A stretch of 64,000 bases of DNA, taken from JACKNG01 sp050184115. GTDB taxonomy: Bacteria > Pseudomonadota > Gammaproteobacteria > Ga0077536. Below, piece by piece: positions 19,400-31,601 of this stretch. The stretch spans positions 1-64,000 of the forward strand of contig JBFXAQ010000014.1 of assembly GCA_050184115.1 (NCBI GenBank). Direction: 5' to 3'. Numbering within the stretch: position 1 is the first letter of the stretch; the number at the start of each line of letters is the position of its first letter. Made by a program: the position numbers and the translations under genes. The notes below the pieces were generated by a model. It was not told where the DNA came from. It saw only the letters and a list, made by a program, of their open reading frames with translations, and did no database searches.

Positions 19400-20428
19400 G
19401 TGAGCGCTTTCGCCACGCTCGAAGTGGATGGTGACGCCGCTGCGCGCGGGCAGGCCCACGGCGAGGCCTTCCGCCCGCGCATCCAGCGCACCTGCGCCTT
19501 CTACCTCGACGAACTCTTCGCCGGCGTGCCGCTCGATCGTGCCGCGCTGCGCGCGCGGGCCGAGACCATTGGAGCCATCGTTGCCAGGCTCGCACCGCGG
19601 CAGGCCGACGAGATCGACGGCATCGCCGCCGGCGCCGCTCTGCCGGCGTGGCAGGTGCACCTGCTCAACGCCCGCACCGAGATCCTCAATGCCCGCGTCG
19701 ACGAGTGCAGCGCGCTCTACTTCGCCGCCAGCCGCGTGCAGGGCCAGACCTGGGACTGGGTCGAGCCGCTGGAGGACCTGTGCGTGGTCATCACCCACAC
19801 GCGCCCCGATGGCCATCGTTACGTCGCCTTCGGTGAGCCCGGCATGGTCGGCAAGATCGGGTTGTCGGCGGCCGGCGTCGGTGTCTGCCTCAACATCCTC
19901 TTTGCGCCCCACGACCTCTCCGGCCTGCCGGTACATGTGCTGATCGGTGCCATCCTCAATGCCGCCAGCCACGACGAGGCGCGCGCGACGATCGACGCCG
20001 CAGGCCGTGGCAAGGCCAGCCACCTGTTGGTCGGCAGTGCCGATGGCCGCGCGCTCTCCGTTGAGTTTTTCGGCGACGAGCGTCACCTGCTCGAAGCGGT
20101 CGATGGGGTGCTGCTGCACACCAACCACTGCCTGGGGCGCGGCGCCGCCGGGCGCACGCCGGCGCTGACCAATTCCTGTGCGCGTTACGACGACCTGGTG
20201 GAACAGGTCACGGCGAACCCGGCGCGTGACCTCGCGCGGGCACGCACCATTCTCTCCTCCACCGCCGGCGGTGCCGATGCCCTGTTGCGCGCCTACCGTC
20301 CCTCGGAGGTGTTCCCGGGGCAGCGGGTCGGGAGTTGCGCGACGGTCCTGATGGAACTCGAACACCGTCGCCTGCACGTGCGCCGCGGCCCGGATGCGGC
20401 CGCGCCGTTCCAGGTCTTCACCCTCTGA
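19400..20428 (+). CDS. Peptidase C45 / acyl-CoA:6-aminopenicillanate acyltransferase-like Ntn hydrolase
   Basis: A 342-residue protein starting with GTG 8 bp after the hydrolase stop. The NARTEILNARVDECSALYF segment (about residues 93-111) contains the Asp-Glu-Cys-Ser junction at which isopenicillin N acyltransferase relatives self-cleave, exposing cysteine as the N-terminal nucleophile. Downstream GQTWDW and the HTNHCL motif are typical of the family. Bacterial members are mostly amidases or acyltransferases of unknown substrate. Confidence 0.85.
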   Translation: MSAFATLEVDGDAAARGQAHGEAFRPRIQRTCAFYLDELFAGVPLDRAALRARAETIGAIVARLAPRQADEIDGIAAGAALPAWQVHLLNARTEILNARVDECSALYFAASRVQGQTWDWVEPLEDLCVVITHTRPDGHRYVAFGEPGMVGKIGLSAAGVGVCLNILFAPHDLSGLPVHVLIGAILNAASHDEARATIDAAGRGKASHLLVGSADGRALSVEFFGDERHLLEAVDGVLLHTNHCLGRGAAGRTPALTNSCARYDDLVEQVTANPARDLARARTILSSTAGGADALLRAYRPSEVFPGQRVGSCATVLMELEHRRLHVRRGPDAAAPFQVFTL

Positions 20429-20456
20429 GCCCGCGCGGGAACGGCGCCTCGACACC

Positions 20457-20930
20457 ATGATCTGGGACCGCTACGACGATGCCATGGACGACATCGACGA
20501 CGAGCAGGACGAACTCACCGAGCGCATCGCCGCGCTCGAGGCGCGCCTGCGCGCACGCGGCATCGACCCGGGCGCCTGGGCGATCCCGGATTTCCGCGGC
20601 CAGCACCAGAGCTTCGGCGGTCCGCACGACAGCTACCTCGACGCCAGCGCCGCCTTGAACGCCGTGCGCGGGCGCCTGGCGACGCTGCGCGAACTCGCCC
20701 GTGCGCACGGTCTGGCGGCCGATGTGGAGGCACAGGCGGATGCCGAACCGAGGCCCGTCCGCGCCGCCACGGCGACGACGGCCGCAGCGCCGGCGACGCC
20801 CGCGCCGGAGCATCCGACCCGTGTCGGCCTGTCGCCGCCGCTCGCAGCGCAATATCGCTGGCTGATTGCCTGGGCGCTGCTGTTCGGCTTCTTTGCCGGC
20901 GTCCTCTTCATGCTGATGGTGGGCCGGTGA
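20457..20930 (+). CDS. Coiled-coil protein with C-terminal membrane anchor
   Basis: A 157-residue protein of no recognised family. Residues 10-35 form a strongly charged helix with coiled-coil character (DDIDDEQDELTERIAALEAR), the middle is Ala/Pro-rich, and residues 132-155 form a single hydrophobic segment ending at the C-terminus. It is therefore a tail-anchored inner-membrane protein. Its stop overlaps the next start by 4 bp, so the two membrane proteins are probably partners. Confidence 0.75.
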   Translation: MIWDRYDDAMDDIDDEQDELTERIAALEARLRARGIDPGAWAIPDFRGQHQSFGGPHDSYLDASAALNAVRGRLATLRELARAHGLAADVEAQADAEPRPVRAATATTAAAPATPAPEHPTRVGLSPPLAAQYRWLIAWALLFGFFAGVLFMLMVGR

Positions 20931-21478
20931 GCGCGCCGCAGGACGCCCGCCCGGCGCCACCCGCGCGGCGGCGCCTGGACGTCCGTCGCGGCATCGTCAC
21001 CTCGCTGGTCATCGCGGGCGTGTGCGCGGTCGTCGCGCTGCTCGGCGGGCTTGGGCTCGCCCTGTTCGTCGGCGGCGCTGGCTGCATGCTCAACGGTGTC
21101 GGCATGCTGCTCGCCGTCCTCACCCTGAACGGCGCCGCCGTGCGCCTGCACGGCGCGCGCACGATCATCTACTTCGTGCTCGCCATGGCCTGCCTGCCGT
21201 TGCTGGAGATGCGTCGCGAGGCGGCCGAGGCCGCCGGCCAGACCCTGATCGCGGCCATCGAACGCTATCGCGAACTGCACGGTGACTATCCCAAGGTCAT
21301 CGACATGCTGACGCCAGACCTGCTCGCGGAGATCCCGCCGGCCTACACGACGCCGCTCACGCGCGAGGAATTCATCTACCGCCACGGTCGCGATGCCTTC
21401 TATCTCATCTACAACCCGGTCGCCGTGACGCCCTACATCTACGACTCGACCACCGGCGCGTGGCGCCTGCGCGATTGA
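20927..21478 (+). CDS. Membrane protein with pseudopilin-like C-terminal region
   Basis: A 183-residue protein starting at the GTG of a GTGA overlap. There are three hydrophobic stretches (about residues 22-50, 50-68, 78-92). After them AAGQTLIAAIERYRELHGDY resembles the helix-loop of type II secretion pseudopilins and related DUFs, followed by a compact soluble domain (PAYTTPLTREEFIY). No prepilin cleavage site is present. Function unknown. Confidence 0.7.
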   Translation: MSAPQDARPAPPARRRLDVRRGIVTSLVIAGVCAVVALLGGLGLALFVGGAGCMLNGVGMLLAVLTLNGAAVRLHGARTIIYFVLAMACLPLLEMRREAAEAAGQTLIAAIERYRELHGDYPKVIDMLTPDLLAEIPPAYTTPLTREEFIYRHGRDAFYLIYNPVAVTPYIYDSTTGAWRLRD

Positions 21479-21560
21479 ACGATGCCGGCAATCGCACACC
21501 CTGTGTGATAATCGCCCGGCATTCCGCGCCCGCGCGCGGGTCACGAACAGGAGAACGACC

Positions 21561-21848
21561 ATGGCGAACGAGGGTTATCACGAACCCGTCGAAGAACTCA
21601 GTGCCGAGACGCGCGACATGCACCGCGCCATCACCTCGCTGATGGAGGAACTCGAGGCGGTCGACTGGTACAACCAGCGCGTCGACGCCTGCCGGGACGC
21701 GGAACTCAAGGCCATCCTCGCCCACAACCGCGACGAGGAGAAGGAACACGCGGCGATGGTGCTGGAATGGATTCGCCGCCGCGATCCGAGTTTCGACAAG
21801 GAACTGCGCGACTACCTGTTCACGACGAAGCCACTCGACCACGACTGA
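21561..21848 (+). CDS. Encapsulated-ferritin-type (EncFtn) protein without targeting tail
   Basis: A 95-residue protein strongly resembling the EncFtn of Rhodospirillum rubrum: HRAITSLMEELEAVDWYNQR, then ILAHNRDEEKEHAAMVLEW. The ferroxidase residues of the family (Glu in the first helix, Glu and His in the EEKEHA helix) are retained. Known EncFtn proteins end with a short hydrophobic encapsulin-targeting peptide and sit beside an encapsulin shell gene. Here the protein ends at LFTTKPLDHD and no shell gene is in the window. It may act as a free decameric ferroxidase or use a distant shell. The RBS is CAGGAGAACGACC. Confidence 0.9.
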   Translation: MANEGYHEPVEELSAETRDMHRAITSLMEELEAVDWYNQRVDACRDAELKAILAHNRDEEKEHAAMVLEWIRRRDPSFDKELRDYLFTTKPLDHD

Positions 21849-21888
21849 ACCCCGCCCGACCGGTGGTCGAAGGGACCTCCCCCTTGCC

Positions 21889-23250
21889 ATGAGCCGTGCC
21901 GATTGCATGCACCTGGGCGCCTTCATGCGTCCGGCCAGCATCCACACCGCTGCCTGGCGCTATCCCGGGGGCTTCAGCGACGCCAACTTCAACTTCGCCC
22001 ATGCCGTGCGCTTCGTGCAGACGCTCGAGCGCGGCTTGTTCGACGCCTATTTCATGGCCGATCACCTGGCGGTGATGAACATGCCGATGGCAGCGCTCAA
22101 GCGCAGCGCCACCGTCACCTCGTTCGATCCGCTGACCCTGCTGCCGGCGCTCGCCGTGGTGACCGAGCGCATCGGCCTCGTCGCCACTGCCTCGACCACC
22201 TACAACGAGCCCTACCACGTGGCGCGCAAGTTCGCTTCGCTCGACCACATCAGCGGTGGTCGCGCCGGCTGGAACGTGGTGACCTCGGCCAACCCGCACG
22301 AGGCGCCCAACTTCGGCCGCGCCGAGCACATGGCGCACGACGAGCGCTACCGCCGCGCGCGCGAGTTCCACGACGTCGTCACCGGCTTGTGGGATTCGTG
22401 GGCGGACGACGCTTTCCTGCGCGACCAGGCGAGCGGCGTGTTCTTCGATCCGGACAAGCTGCACGTGCTCGATCACCACGGCGAGTACCTCGACGTGCGT
22501 GGGCCGCTGAACGTCGCCCGGCCGGTGCAGGGCTGGCCGGTGATCGTGCAGGCCGGCGCCTCGGACGCCGGGCGCCAGCTCGCCGCCGAGACCGCCGAGA
22601 TGGTCTTCGCCGGGGTCAACAACCTCGACGACGGTCGCCGCTACTACGCCGATCTCAAGTCGCGCGTGGCCGCCTGCGGGCGCGACCCCGCGCATTGCAA
22701 AGTGTTGCCCGGTGCGTTCGTCGTCATCGGCGACAGCGTCGGCGAGGCGCGGGAGAAGAAGGCCCGGCTCGATGCCCTGGTGCATCCCGAATCGGGGTTG
22801 GCGACCTTGTCGGTGTTGCTCGGCTACGACGTCGCGGGGCTCGACCTCGACGGCCCCCTGCCCGAACTGCCGCCGACCAACGCCAGCCAGTCCTCGCGCG
22901 ACAAGCTGGTGGCGATGGCCGAGCGCGACGGGCTGACCGTTGGCCAGCTCGCGAGCTACGTCGGCGGCAGCTTCTCGACGCTCGAGATCGTCGGCACACC
23001 CGAGACCATCGTCGACGAGATGCAGACCTGGTTCGAGGCGCACGCCTGCGACGGTTTCAACATCATGTTTCCGTTCCTGCCCGCGGGGCTCGACGATTTC
23101 GTCGACCGTGTCGTGCCTGAACTCCAGCGCCGCGGCCTGTTCCGGCGGGCCTATGCGGGTCGCACGCTGCGCGAGCACCTCGGTTTGCCGCGACCGCCCA
23201 ACCGCTTCTTCGGTGGCCGCAGCGGGGGCAGGAGCAATTGCGGCGCGTAG
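21889..23250 (+). CDS. NtaA/SnaA/DszA-type flavin-dependent monooxygenase
   Basis: A 453-residue bacterial-luciferase-like monooxygenase of the nitrilotriacetate/dibenzothiophene-sulfone group, which uses FMNH2 supplied by a separate reductase. Diagnostic segments are AWRYPGGFSDANFNF, LFDAYFMADH, STTYNEPYHVARKFASLDH, SGGRAGWNVVTS and the HDERYRRAREF motif. The substrate cannot be assigned. No flavin reductase gene is adjacent. It starts 40 bp after the EncFtn gene and may share its transcript. Confidence 0.92.
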   Translation: MSRADCMHLGAFMRPASIHTAAWRYPGGFSDANFNFAHAVRFVQTLERGLFDAYFMADHLAVMNMPMAALKRSATVTSFDPLTLLPALAVVTERIGLVATASTTYNEPYHVARKFASLDHISGGRAGWNVVTSANPHEAPNFGRAEHMAHDERYRRAREFHDVVTGLWDSWADDAFLRDQASGVFFDPDKLHVLDHHGEYLDVRGPLNVARPVQGWPVIVQAGASDAGRQLAAETAEMVFAGVNNLDDGRRYYADLKSRVAACGRDPAHCKVLPGAFVVIGDSVGEAREKKARLDALVHPESGLATLSVLLGYDVAGLDLDGPLPELPPTNASQSSRDKLVAMAERDGLTVGQLASYVGGSFSTLEIVGTPETIVDEMQTWFEAHACDGFNIMFPFLPAGLDDFVDRVVPELQRRGLFRRAYAGRTLREHLGLPRPPNRFFGGRSGGRSNCGA

Positions 23251-23387
23251 GCAAACGTGAACAATGGACACCCCGTGGCCGCGGGCGGCCCGGTTCGGAC
23301 GGCGTACGAGCTCAGCTTTGAGCATCAGCGGCCGCTAACAGCCGCGAGATTCCGCACCAGCCCGCCACGCCCGCCATGTGAGGACAG

Positions 23388-26159
<2,772 letters not shown>

Positions 26160-26188
26160 ATCGCGCGCACATGGACAAGGAATCCGAC

Positions 26189-28309
26189 ATGACGACACGG
26201 TCCGCCGCGATGGTGCTGGTGGTCGACGATGACGAGATGCTGCGGGTGCTGACCCGCGCCGCGCTGGAGAGCGCCGGCTTCCGGGTCAGTGACGCTGCCG
26301 ACGGTGCCGAGCTGGTCGAGGCTTTTCACGCCACGCAACCGGACATCGTGCTGCTCGACGTCATGATGCCGCGCCTGGACGGCTTCGACGCCTGTGCCCT
26401 GCTGCGTCGGGAAGCGGCCGCCGAGCACGTGCCGGTGCTGATGATGACCGGACTCGACGATGTCGAGTCGATCAACCGCGCTTACGAGGCCGGCGCCACC
26501 GATTTCGTCACCAAGCCGATCAACTTCGACCTGCTCAGCCATCGCCTGCGTTACATGCTGCGCGCCAAGCATACCGCCGACGCCTTGCGCGAGAGCGAGG
26601 CACGACTGTCGCTGGCCCAGCGCATCGCCCGGCTCGGCTACTGGGAATCCGACGGCCAGGGTCGTTTCACCAGCCTGAGTGCCGAGATCCACGGCGTGCT
26701 CGGCGTTCCGGAGACGGTCGAACTCGGCAGCTTCGCGGCGCTGTCTCGCCACGTCCATGCCGAGGATCGCGCGCAGCTCGACCAGGCGCTGCTCGAAGCG
26801 GTGCGCCGTGACGAGTCCTTCGTCGCTGATTTCCGCGTCGGCGGCGACGCCGATGACGCGCGTGCCATCCACCTCGTCGCCATCGCCGACCGTCAGCCCG
26901 ATGGCACGCGCCGTTACCTCGGCACGCTGCAGGACATCAGCGAGCGGCGTCGAGCCGAGCAGCAGATCCATCGCCTGTCCTTCTTCGACAACGTCACCGG
27001 TCTGCCCAACCGCGTCGCCATGCGCGGTCAGCTCGCCCAGGCGCTCGGTCCGGCCGCGCGGCACAACCGCGTGCTGGCGGTGATGTCGATCGACCTCGAC
27101 AACTTCCAGCGCATCAACGACTCGCTCGGCTTTGCCACCGGCGACGAGTTGCTGCGCGCCGTCGGCGGTCGCTTCCGCCACGCCCTGCGCATCAGCGACG
27201 CCATGGCGCGACTGCCGGAGCAAGCACCCGGCGACGCGCTGGGGCGGGCGGCCGGCGACGAGTTCATCGTGCTGTTGCCCGAGATCGGTACCGCCGAGGA
27301 CGCCGCGGTGGTGGCGCAGCGACTGCGCAACGCGCTGGCACGACCGTTCGACATCGGTGGCAAGGAAATCCACGTGCGGGCCTCGATCGGCATCGCCGTC
27401 TATCCCGACGACGGCAACACCGCTGACGACCTGCTCGGCCATGCCGATGCCGCGCTGGCCCAGGCCAAGCACGAAGGACGCGATTGCTACCAGTTTTTCA
27501 CCGGTGAACTGAACGCGCGCGCATTCAAGCGGCTGACCATGGAGATGCAGCTGCGCGGCGCGCTCAAGCGCGACGAGTTCTCGGTCTACTTCCAGCCCAA
27601 GCTCGACGCGCGGACGCTCGCGGTGGCAGGATTCGAGGCCCTCATCCGCTGGCAGCACCCGGAACTCGGTCGCGTCTCGCCGGCCGAGTTCATTCCCATC
27701 GCCGAGGAGACCGGGCTGATCGTGCCGATCGGCGAGTGGGTGCTGGACGAGGCCGCGCGTCAGCTCGCGGCCTGGGACGCCGCCGGCCTCGGCGGTTTGC
27801 GCTGCGCGGTCAACCTTTCCGGCGGCCAGTTCCGCATCCGCAACCTGGCTGAGCGCGTTACGCGCATCGTCGAACGCGCCGGTCTCAGCGCCTCACGCAT
27901 CGAGCTCGAACTGACCGAGAGCATACTGATGGAGGACGCCCAGCTCGCCGTGCGGACCCTGAACGATCTCAAGGCCGCCGGTTTCGGTCTTGCCGTCGAC
28001 GATTTCGGCACCGGCTATTCCTCGCTCAGCTACCTCAAGCGCCTGCCCATCGACGTGCTCAAGATCGACCAGTCCTTCGTCCGCGACCTGCCCGGTGACG
28101 CCGACGACATCGCGATCGTCAACACCATCGTGTCGATGGCACGCGGGCTCGGCTTGAAGACCGTGGCCGAGGGCGTCGAAACCGCCGCCCAGCGCGACTT
28201 CCTCCGCGAGCAGGGTTGCGACGAGTTGCAGGGTTACCTGTTCAGCCCGCCGAAACCGGCCGAAGAAGTCGAGACCTGGCTGCGCGACTGGCGCGGCGCG
28301 GCGAACTGA
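26189..28309 (+). CDS. Response regulator with GGDEF and EAL domains
   Basis: A 706-residue protein (an ATG at 26171 would add six residues; 26189 has AAGGA at better spacing). Order: receiver (VLVVDDDEM, phospho-Asp in IVLLDVMMPRLDG, KPINFDLL), a PAS-like sensor (about 130-250), GGDEF (about 260-430) and EAL (about 445-700). The GGDEF signature is changed to AGDEF, so cyclase activity is doubtful. The EAL domain looks complete (FEALIRWQHP, ELTESILMED, VDDFGTGYSSLSYLKRLP, AEGVETAAQ). It is probably a c-di-GMP phosphodiesterase driven by the upstream hybrid kinase. Confidence 0.92.
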   Translation: MTTRSAAMVLVVDDDEMLRVLTRAALESAGFRVSDAADGAELVEAFHATQPDIVLLDVMMPRLDGFDACALLRREAAAEHVPVLMMTGLDDVESINRAYEAGATDFVTKPINFDLLSHRLRYMLRAKHTADALRESEARLSLAQRIARLGYWESDGQGRFTSLSAEIHGVLGVPETVELGSFAALSRHVHAEDRAQLDQALLEAVRRDESFVADFRVGGDADDARAIHLVAIADRQPDGTRRYLGTLQDISERRRAEQQIHRLSFFDNVTGLPNRVAMRGQLAQALGPAARHNRVLAVMSIDLDNFQRINDSLGFATGDELLRAVGGRFRHALRISDAMARLPEQAPGDALGRAAGDEFIVLLPEIGTAEDAAVVAQRLRNALARPFDIGGKEIHVRASIGIAVYPDDGNTADDLLGHADAALAQAKHEGRDCYQFFTGELNARAFKRLTMEMQLRGALKRDEFSVYFQPKLDARTLAVAGFEALIRWQHPELGRVSPAEFIPIAEETGLIVPIGEWVLDEAARQLAAWDAAGLGGLRCAVNLSGGQFRIRNLAERVTRIVERAGLSASRIELELTESILMEDAQLAVRTLNDLKAAGFGLAVDDFGTGYSSLSYLKRLPIDVLKIDQSFVRDLPGDADDIAIVNTIVSMARGLGLKTVAEGVETAAQRDFLREQGCDELQGYLFSPPKPAEEVETWLRDWRGAAN

Positions 28310-28369
28310 GCCTCCGGTCGAGCCAGCCCGACGGCGTCGAGCGGGCGGCGGCGCCAAGCAGACATCCGT

Positions 28370-30463
28370 CTACTGCGGCGCGTCGGGATCGAGCACCTGT
28401 GGCACTCCCGCCTGGTGGCGGATGAAGTGGCGCAGGGTGGCGAGCTGGTGGTCGTCGAGGTCGCCGAAGTTCGGCATGCCGTTGGGGCGCTTGGCACCAT
28501 TGACGACGACATCCTTGAACGCGCCCTCCGCGAGCACGATCGGCGAGGCGCGCAGATCGGGCGCGTAGCCACCCGAGACCGCGCCGCCACCGTGACACAT
28601 CGCACAGGATTTCTTGAACAGCCAGCTGCCTTCCTCGACCAGGGCGTCGTCGACGACGAAGTTCGGCGCCGCGATCGGCTTGGGGAAGGTCGGTGGGTTG
28701 GTCTGCGGTGGGATGTCGAGCGTGCCGTCGAGGGCGAAGGTGTAGAGGCGGCGAACCTGCGCCTTGTAGGCCCAACCGTGCTGCGCGGCGATCGAACCGA
28801 CCATGGAGGCGCCGGTGCCGCCCCAGCCGACCAGCAGCGAGATGTACTGCCGGCCGTCGAGCTCGTAGGTGATGGGCGGCGCCGAGATGCCGTGGTTGAG
28901 CTCGGCCGACCACAGGATTTCGCCATCGGTGGCGCGGTAGGCGACGAAACGGCCGTCAGTCCGGCCCTGGAAGACCAGGTTGCCGTGGGTGGTCAGGGTG
29001 CCGGGATTCCAGATACCGGGCAGCTTGTGCTCCCACACCAGGGATTGGGTGAGCGGGTTCCAGGCGCGGATGGCGCCCTTGCCGGCATTGGCCGGGGCGT
29101 CGTCGCGCAGGGTGTCGATGCCGGGGTCGAAACCGAATACCGGCGACTTCCACTGGCCGAGGTTCAGGTCGCGGTCGAGGAAGTAGCCCGGCATCTCGAC
29201 CACCGGGATGTAGGCGAGTCCGGTGTCGGGGTTGTAGCTCATGGCATGCCAGGAGTGGGTACCGACCGGGCTCGGCCAGACGATCTCCTCGCCGTCCTCG
29301 TAACGCGCGCCGGCGCGCTCGATCGGGCGGCCGCTCTTGAGATCGACGTGGGTCGCCCAGTCGACCTTGCCGAACTTCTCCGCCGACAGCAGTTCGCCCG
29401 TCTCGCGGTTGATGACGTAGAAGAAGCCGTTCTTGGGCGCGTGCAGCAGGGCTTTGATGGTCTGGTCGCCGTACTTGAGGTCGGCCAGCACGATGTCCAT
29501 GTTCGAGTTGTAGTCCCAGGTTTCGCCCGGCACGGTCTGGTAGTGCCACTTGTATTCGCCGGTGTCGGCGTCGAGCGCCACGATCGAACACAGGAAGAGG
29601 TTGTCGCCGCCACCTGGTGAGCGGATCTTCTGGTTCCATGGCGAGCCGTTGCCGGTGCCGATGTAGACGGTGTTGAACTCGGGGTCGTAGGTCACGCCGT
29701 TCCAGGCGTTGCCGCCGCCGCCGTGTTTCCACCACTCGCCGTTCCAGGTCTTGGCCGCCATTTCCATGGCCTTGTTCTCGAAGCCGTCGGCCGGGTTGCC
29801 GGGCACGATCCAGAAACGCCAGGCCTGCTCGCCGGTCTCGGCGTCGTAGGCGGTGACGTAGCCGCGCGCCGCGCCCCACTCGGTGCCGCCGTTGCCGACC
29901 AGCACCTTGCCGCGGAACACCGTCGGCGCACCGGTGATGAACAGGGCCTTGCGCGGGTCCACCGTCATGGTCTCCCAGATGCGCTCGCCGCTCTTCGCGT
30001 CGAGCGCGATCAGACGGCCGTCGATGGTCGAGACATAGACCTTGCCTTTCCAGAACCCGAGCCCGCGGCTGACGTCCCACATCACGCGCATGCGCTCGCC
30101 CGAGGCCTCGATGTCCTTCGGGTCATAGGTCCACAGCGTCTTGCCGCTCTGCGCATCGACGGCGTAGACGAGGTTGTAGCTGCCCTCGAAGTACATCACG
30201 CCATCGACCACCAATGGCGTGCCGTTCAGCGAGCGGTCGTTGGGCAGGTCCTTGTACCAGGCGAGCTTGAGATTCTTGACCGTATCGGCGTTGACCTGGT
30301 CGAGCGGGCTGAAGCGTTGCTGCGAGTAGGTGCGGCCGTAGGACAGCCAGTTGGCGCGGTCGGCCTCGTTGGCGAGCGCGGCGTCGTCGACGACGGTGTC
30401 GGCCGCGGCGTTGACCAGGCACGCGGTGCTGACGGCGCAGGCGAGCGCGAGTTGGCGAATCAT
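28370..30463 (-). CDS. PQQ-dependent quinohemoprotein alcohol dehydrogenase
   Basis: A 697-residue periplasmic enzyme: signal peptide (residues 1-21, ending VNAAA), an eight-bladed PQQ propeller with tryptophan-docking repeats (SGKTLWTYDPK, TGEQAWRFW, TGEYKWHYQ), the active-site region GETWDYNSNMDIVLADL, and a C-terminal cytochrome c domain with CAMCH (about residue 620). This fusion defines type II quinohemoprotein alcohol dehydrogenases, which oxidise primary and some secondary alcohols and pass electrons to the respiratory chain. It stands alone between the GGDEF-EAL gene and a divergent metallopeptidase. Confidence 0.94.
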   Translation of the reverse strand: MIRQLALACAVSTACLVNAAADTVVDDAALANEADRANWLSYGRTYSQQRFSPLDQVNADTVKNLKLAWYKDLPNDRSLNGTPLVVDGVMYFEGSYNLVYAVDAQSGKTLWTYDPKDIEASGERMRVMWDVSRGLGFWKGKVYVSTIDGRLIALDAKSGERIWETMTVDPRKALFITGAPTVFRGKVLVGNGGTEWGAARGYVTAYDAETGEQAWRFWIVPGNPADGFENKAMEMAAKTWNGEWWKHGGGGNAWNGVTYDPEFNTVYIGTGNGSPWNQKIRSPGGGDNLFLCSIVALDADTGEYKWHYQTVPGETWDYNSNMDIVLADLKYGDQTIKALLHAPKNGFFYVINRETGELLSAEKFGKVDWATHVDLKSGRPIERAGARYEDGEEIVWPSPVGTHSWHAMSYNPDTGLAYIPVVEMPGYFLDRDLNLGQWKSPVFGFDPGIDTLRDDAPANAGKGAIRAWNPLTQSLVWEHKLPGIWNPGTLTTHGNLVFQGRTDGRFVAYRATDGEILWSAELNHGISAPPITYELDGRQYISLLVGWGGTGASMVGSIAAQHGWAYKAQVRRLYTFALDGTLDIPPQTNPPTFPKPIAAPNFVVDDALVEEGSWLFKKSCAMCHGGGAVSGGYAPDLRASPIVLAEGAFKDVVVNGAKRPNGMPNFGDLDDHQLATLRHFIRHQAGVPQVLDPDAPQ

Positions 30464-30682
30464 CGATGGTCTCCCCTTGTGTCATGCGCCGCGGCTCGGG
30501 CACCGCGGCAAAGGGCGTAATAGTACCGGCAGAAGCCGCGACATGGGGGTGTGCGCGGCGGCCCGACGCATCGGACCTCGTTGATCGCCGTCGTCGCCAC
30601 GGCGTGAAGCGCGTGGCGACTGTACAGCGCGACCACGCTCAGGGCATAGTCGACCGGGCCGGTGAGCAAGGGGGACGAAGCG

Positions 30683-31591
30683 ATGCGCTGGCGCGGCAAT
30701 CGACAGAGCGACAACGTCGAGGACAGGCGCGGGCAGCGCACTGCCATGTCCGGGCTGGGCGGTCGCGGACCATCATTGCTGCCCCTGGTGATGCGGCTCA
30801 CCCGCAGCCGCGGCGGCTGGGTCGTCCTCATTGCCGGCGCTGCGTTGCTGTGGCTCTCCGGCGCCGATCTCGGCACGGTCCTCCGCCTTGCCACCGGCAC
30901 CGCACCGCCGGCGGTGCAGCAGGGTAGGGTGCAAGAGTCGGCCGCGGAGCGCGAACGCGTGGCATTCATGTCGGTCGTACTGGCCGACACCGAGGACACC
31001 TGGGCGGCGCTGTTCCAGGCCACCGGCCAGCGTTACGCCGAGCCGCAGCTGGTGCTGTTCCGCGATGCCACGCCCTCCGCCTGCGGGCTCGGCCAGAGCG
31101 CGATGGGACCGTTCTACTGCCCGGCCGATCGCAAGGTCTATCTCGACCTCGCGTTCTTCGACGAACTCGCGCGCCGTTTCGGTGCCCCCGGCGATTTCGC
31201 GCAGGCCTACGTGCTCGCCCACGAGGTCGGACATCACGTGCAGACCCTGCTCGGCATCAGCGCGCGCAATCACGCCGCCCGCGAACGCGCGAGCGCGGCC
31301 GAGGCCAACCGTCTCAGCGTGCGCCAGGAACTGCAGGCCGACTGCTACGCCGGGGTATGGGCTCATCATGCCCAGCGCGCGCGTGACATCCTCGAACGCG
31401 GCGATGTCGAGGAAGCGCTCGGCGCCGCCACGGCCATCGGCGACGATCGCCTGCAGCGTCAGGCGCAGGGGCGTGTGACGCCGGATTCCTTCACCCACGG
31501 TACGTCCGAGCAGCGCGTGCGCTGGTTCCGTACGGGGCTCGAACACGGCTCGCTCGAACGTTGCGACACCTTCGCCGCGGCGCAGCTCTGA
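30683..31591 (+). CDS. YpfJ-type neutral zinc metallopeptidase
   Basis: A 302-residue protein beginning with the family signature MRWRGNRQSDNVEDRRG, a single transmembrane segment (about residues 40-58), and a putative zinc-binding HEVGHH (about residue 185) with downstream ELQADCYAGVWAH supplying further ligands. Length and order match the YpfJ/DUF zinc-peptidase family; its substrate is unknown. The start is set by the conserved N-terminus and a GGGGGACGAAGCG leader. Confidence 0.92.
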   Translation: MRWRGNRQSDNVEDRRGQRTAMSGLGGRGPSLLPLVMRLTRSRGGWVVLIAGAALLWLSGADLGTVLRLATGTAPPAVQQGRVQESAAERERVAFMSVVLADTEDTWAALFQATGQRYAEPQLVLFRDATPSACGLGQSAMGPFYCPADRKVYLDLAFFDELARRFGAPGDFAQAYVLAHEVGHHVQTLLGISARNHAARERASAAEANRLSVRQELQADCYAGVWAHHAQRARDILERGDVEEALGAATAIGDDRLQRQAQGRVTPDSFTHGTSEQRVRWFRTGLEHGSLERCDTFAAAQL

Positions 31592-31601
31592 ATCCATCAC
31601 G

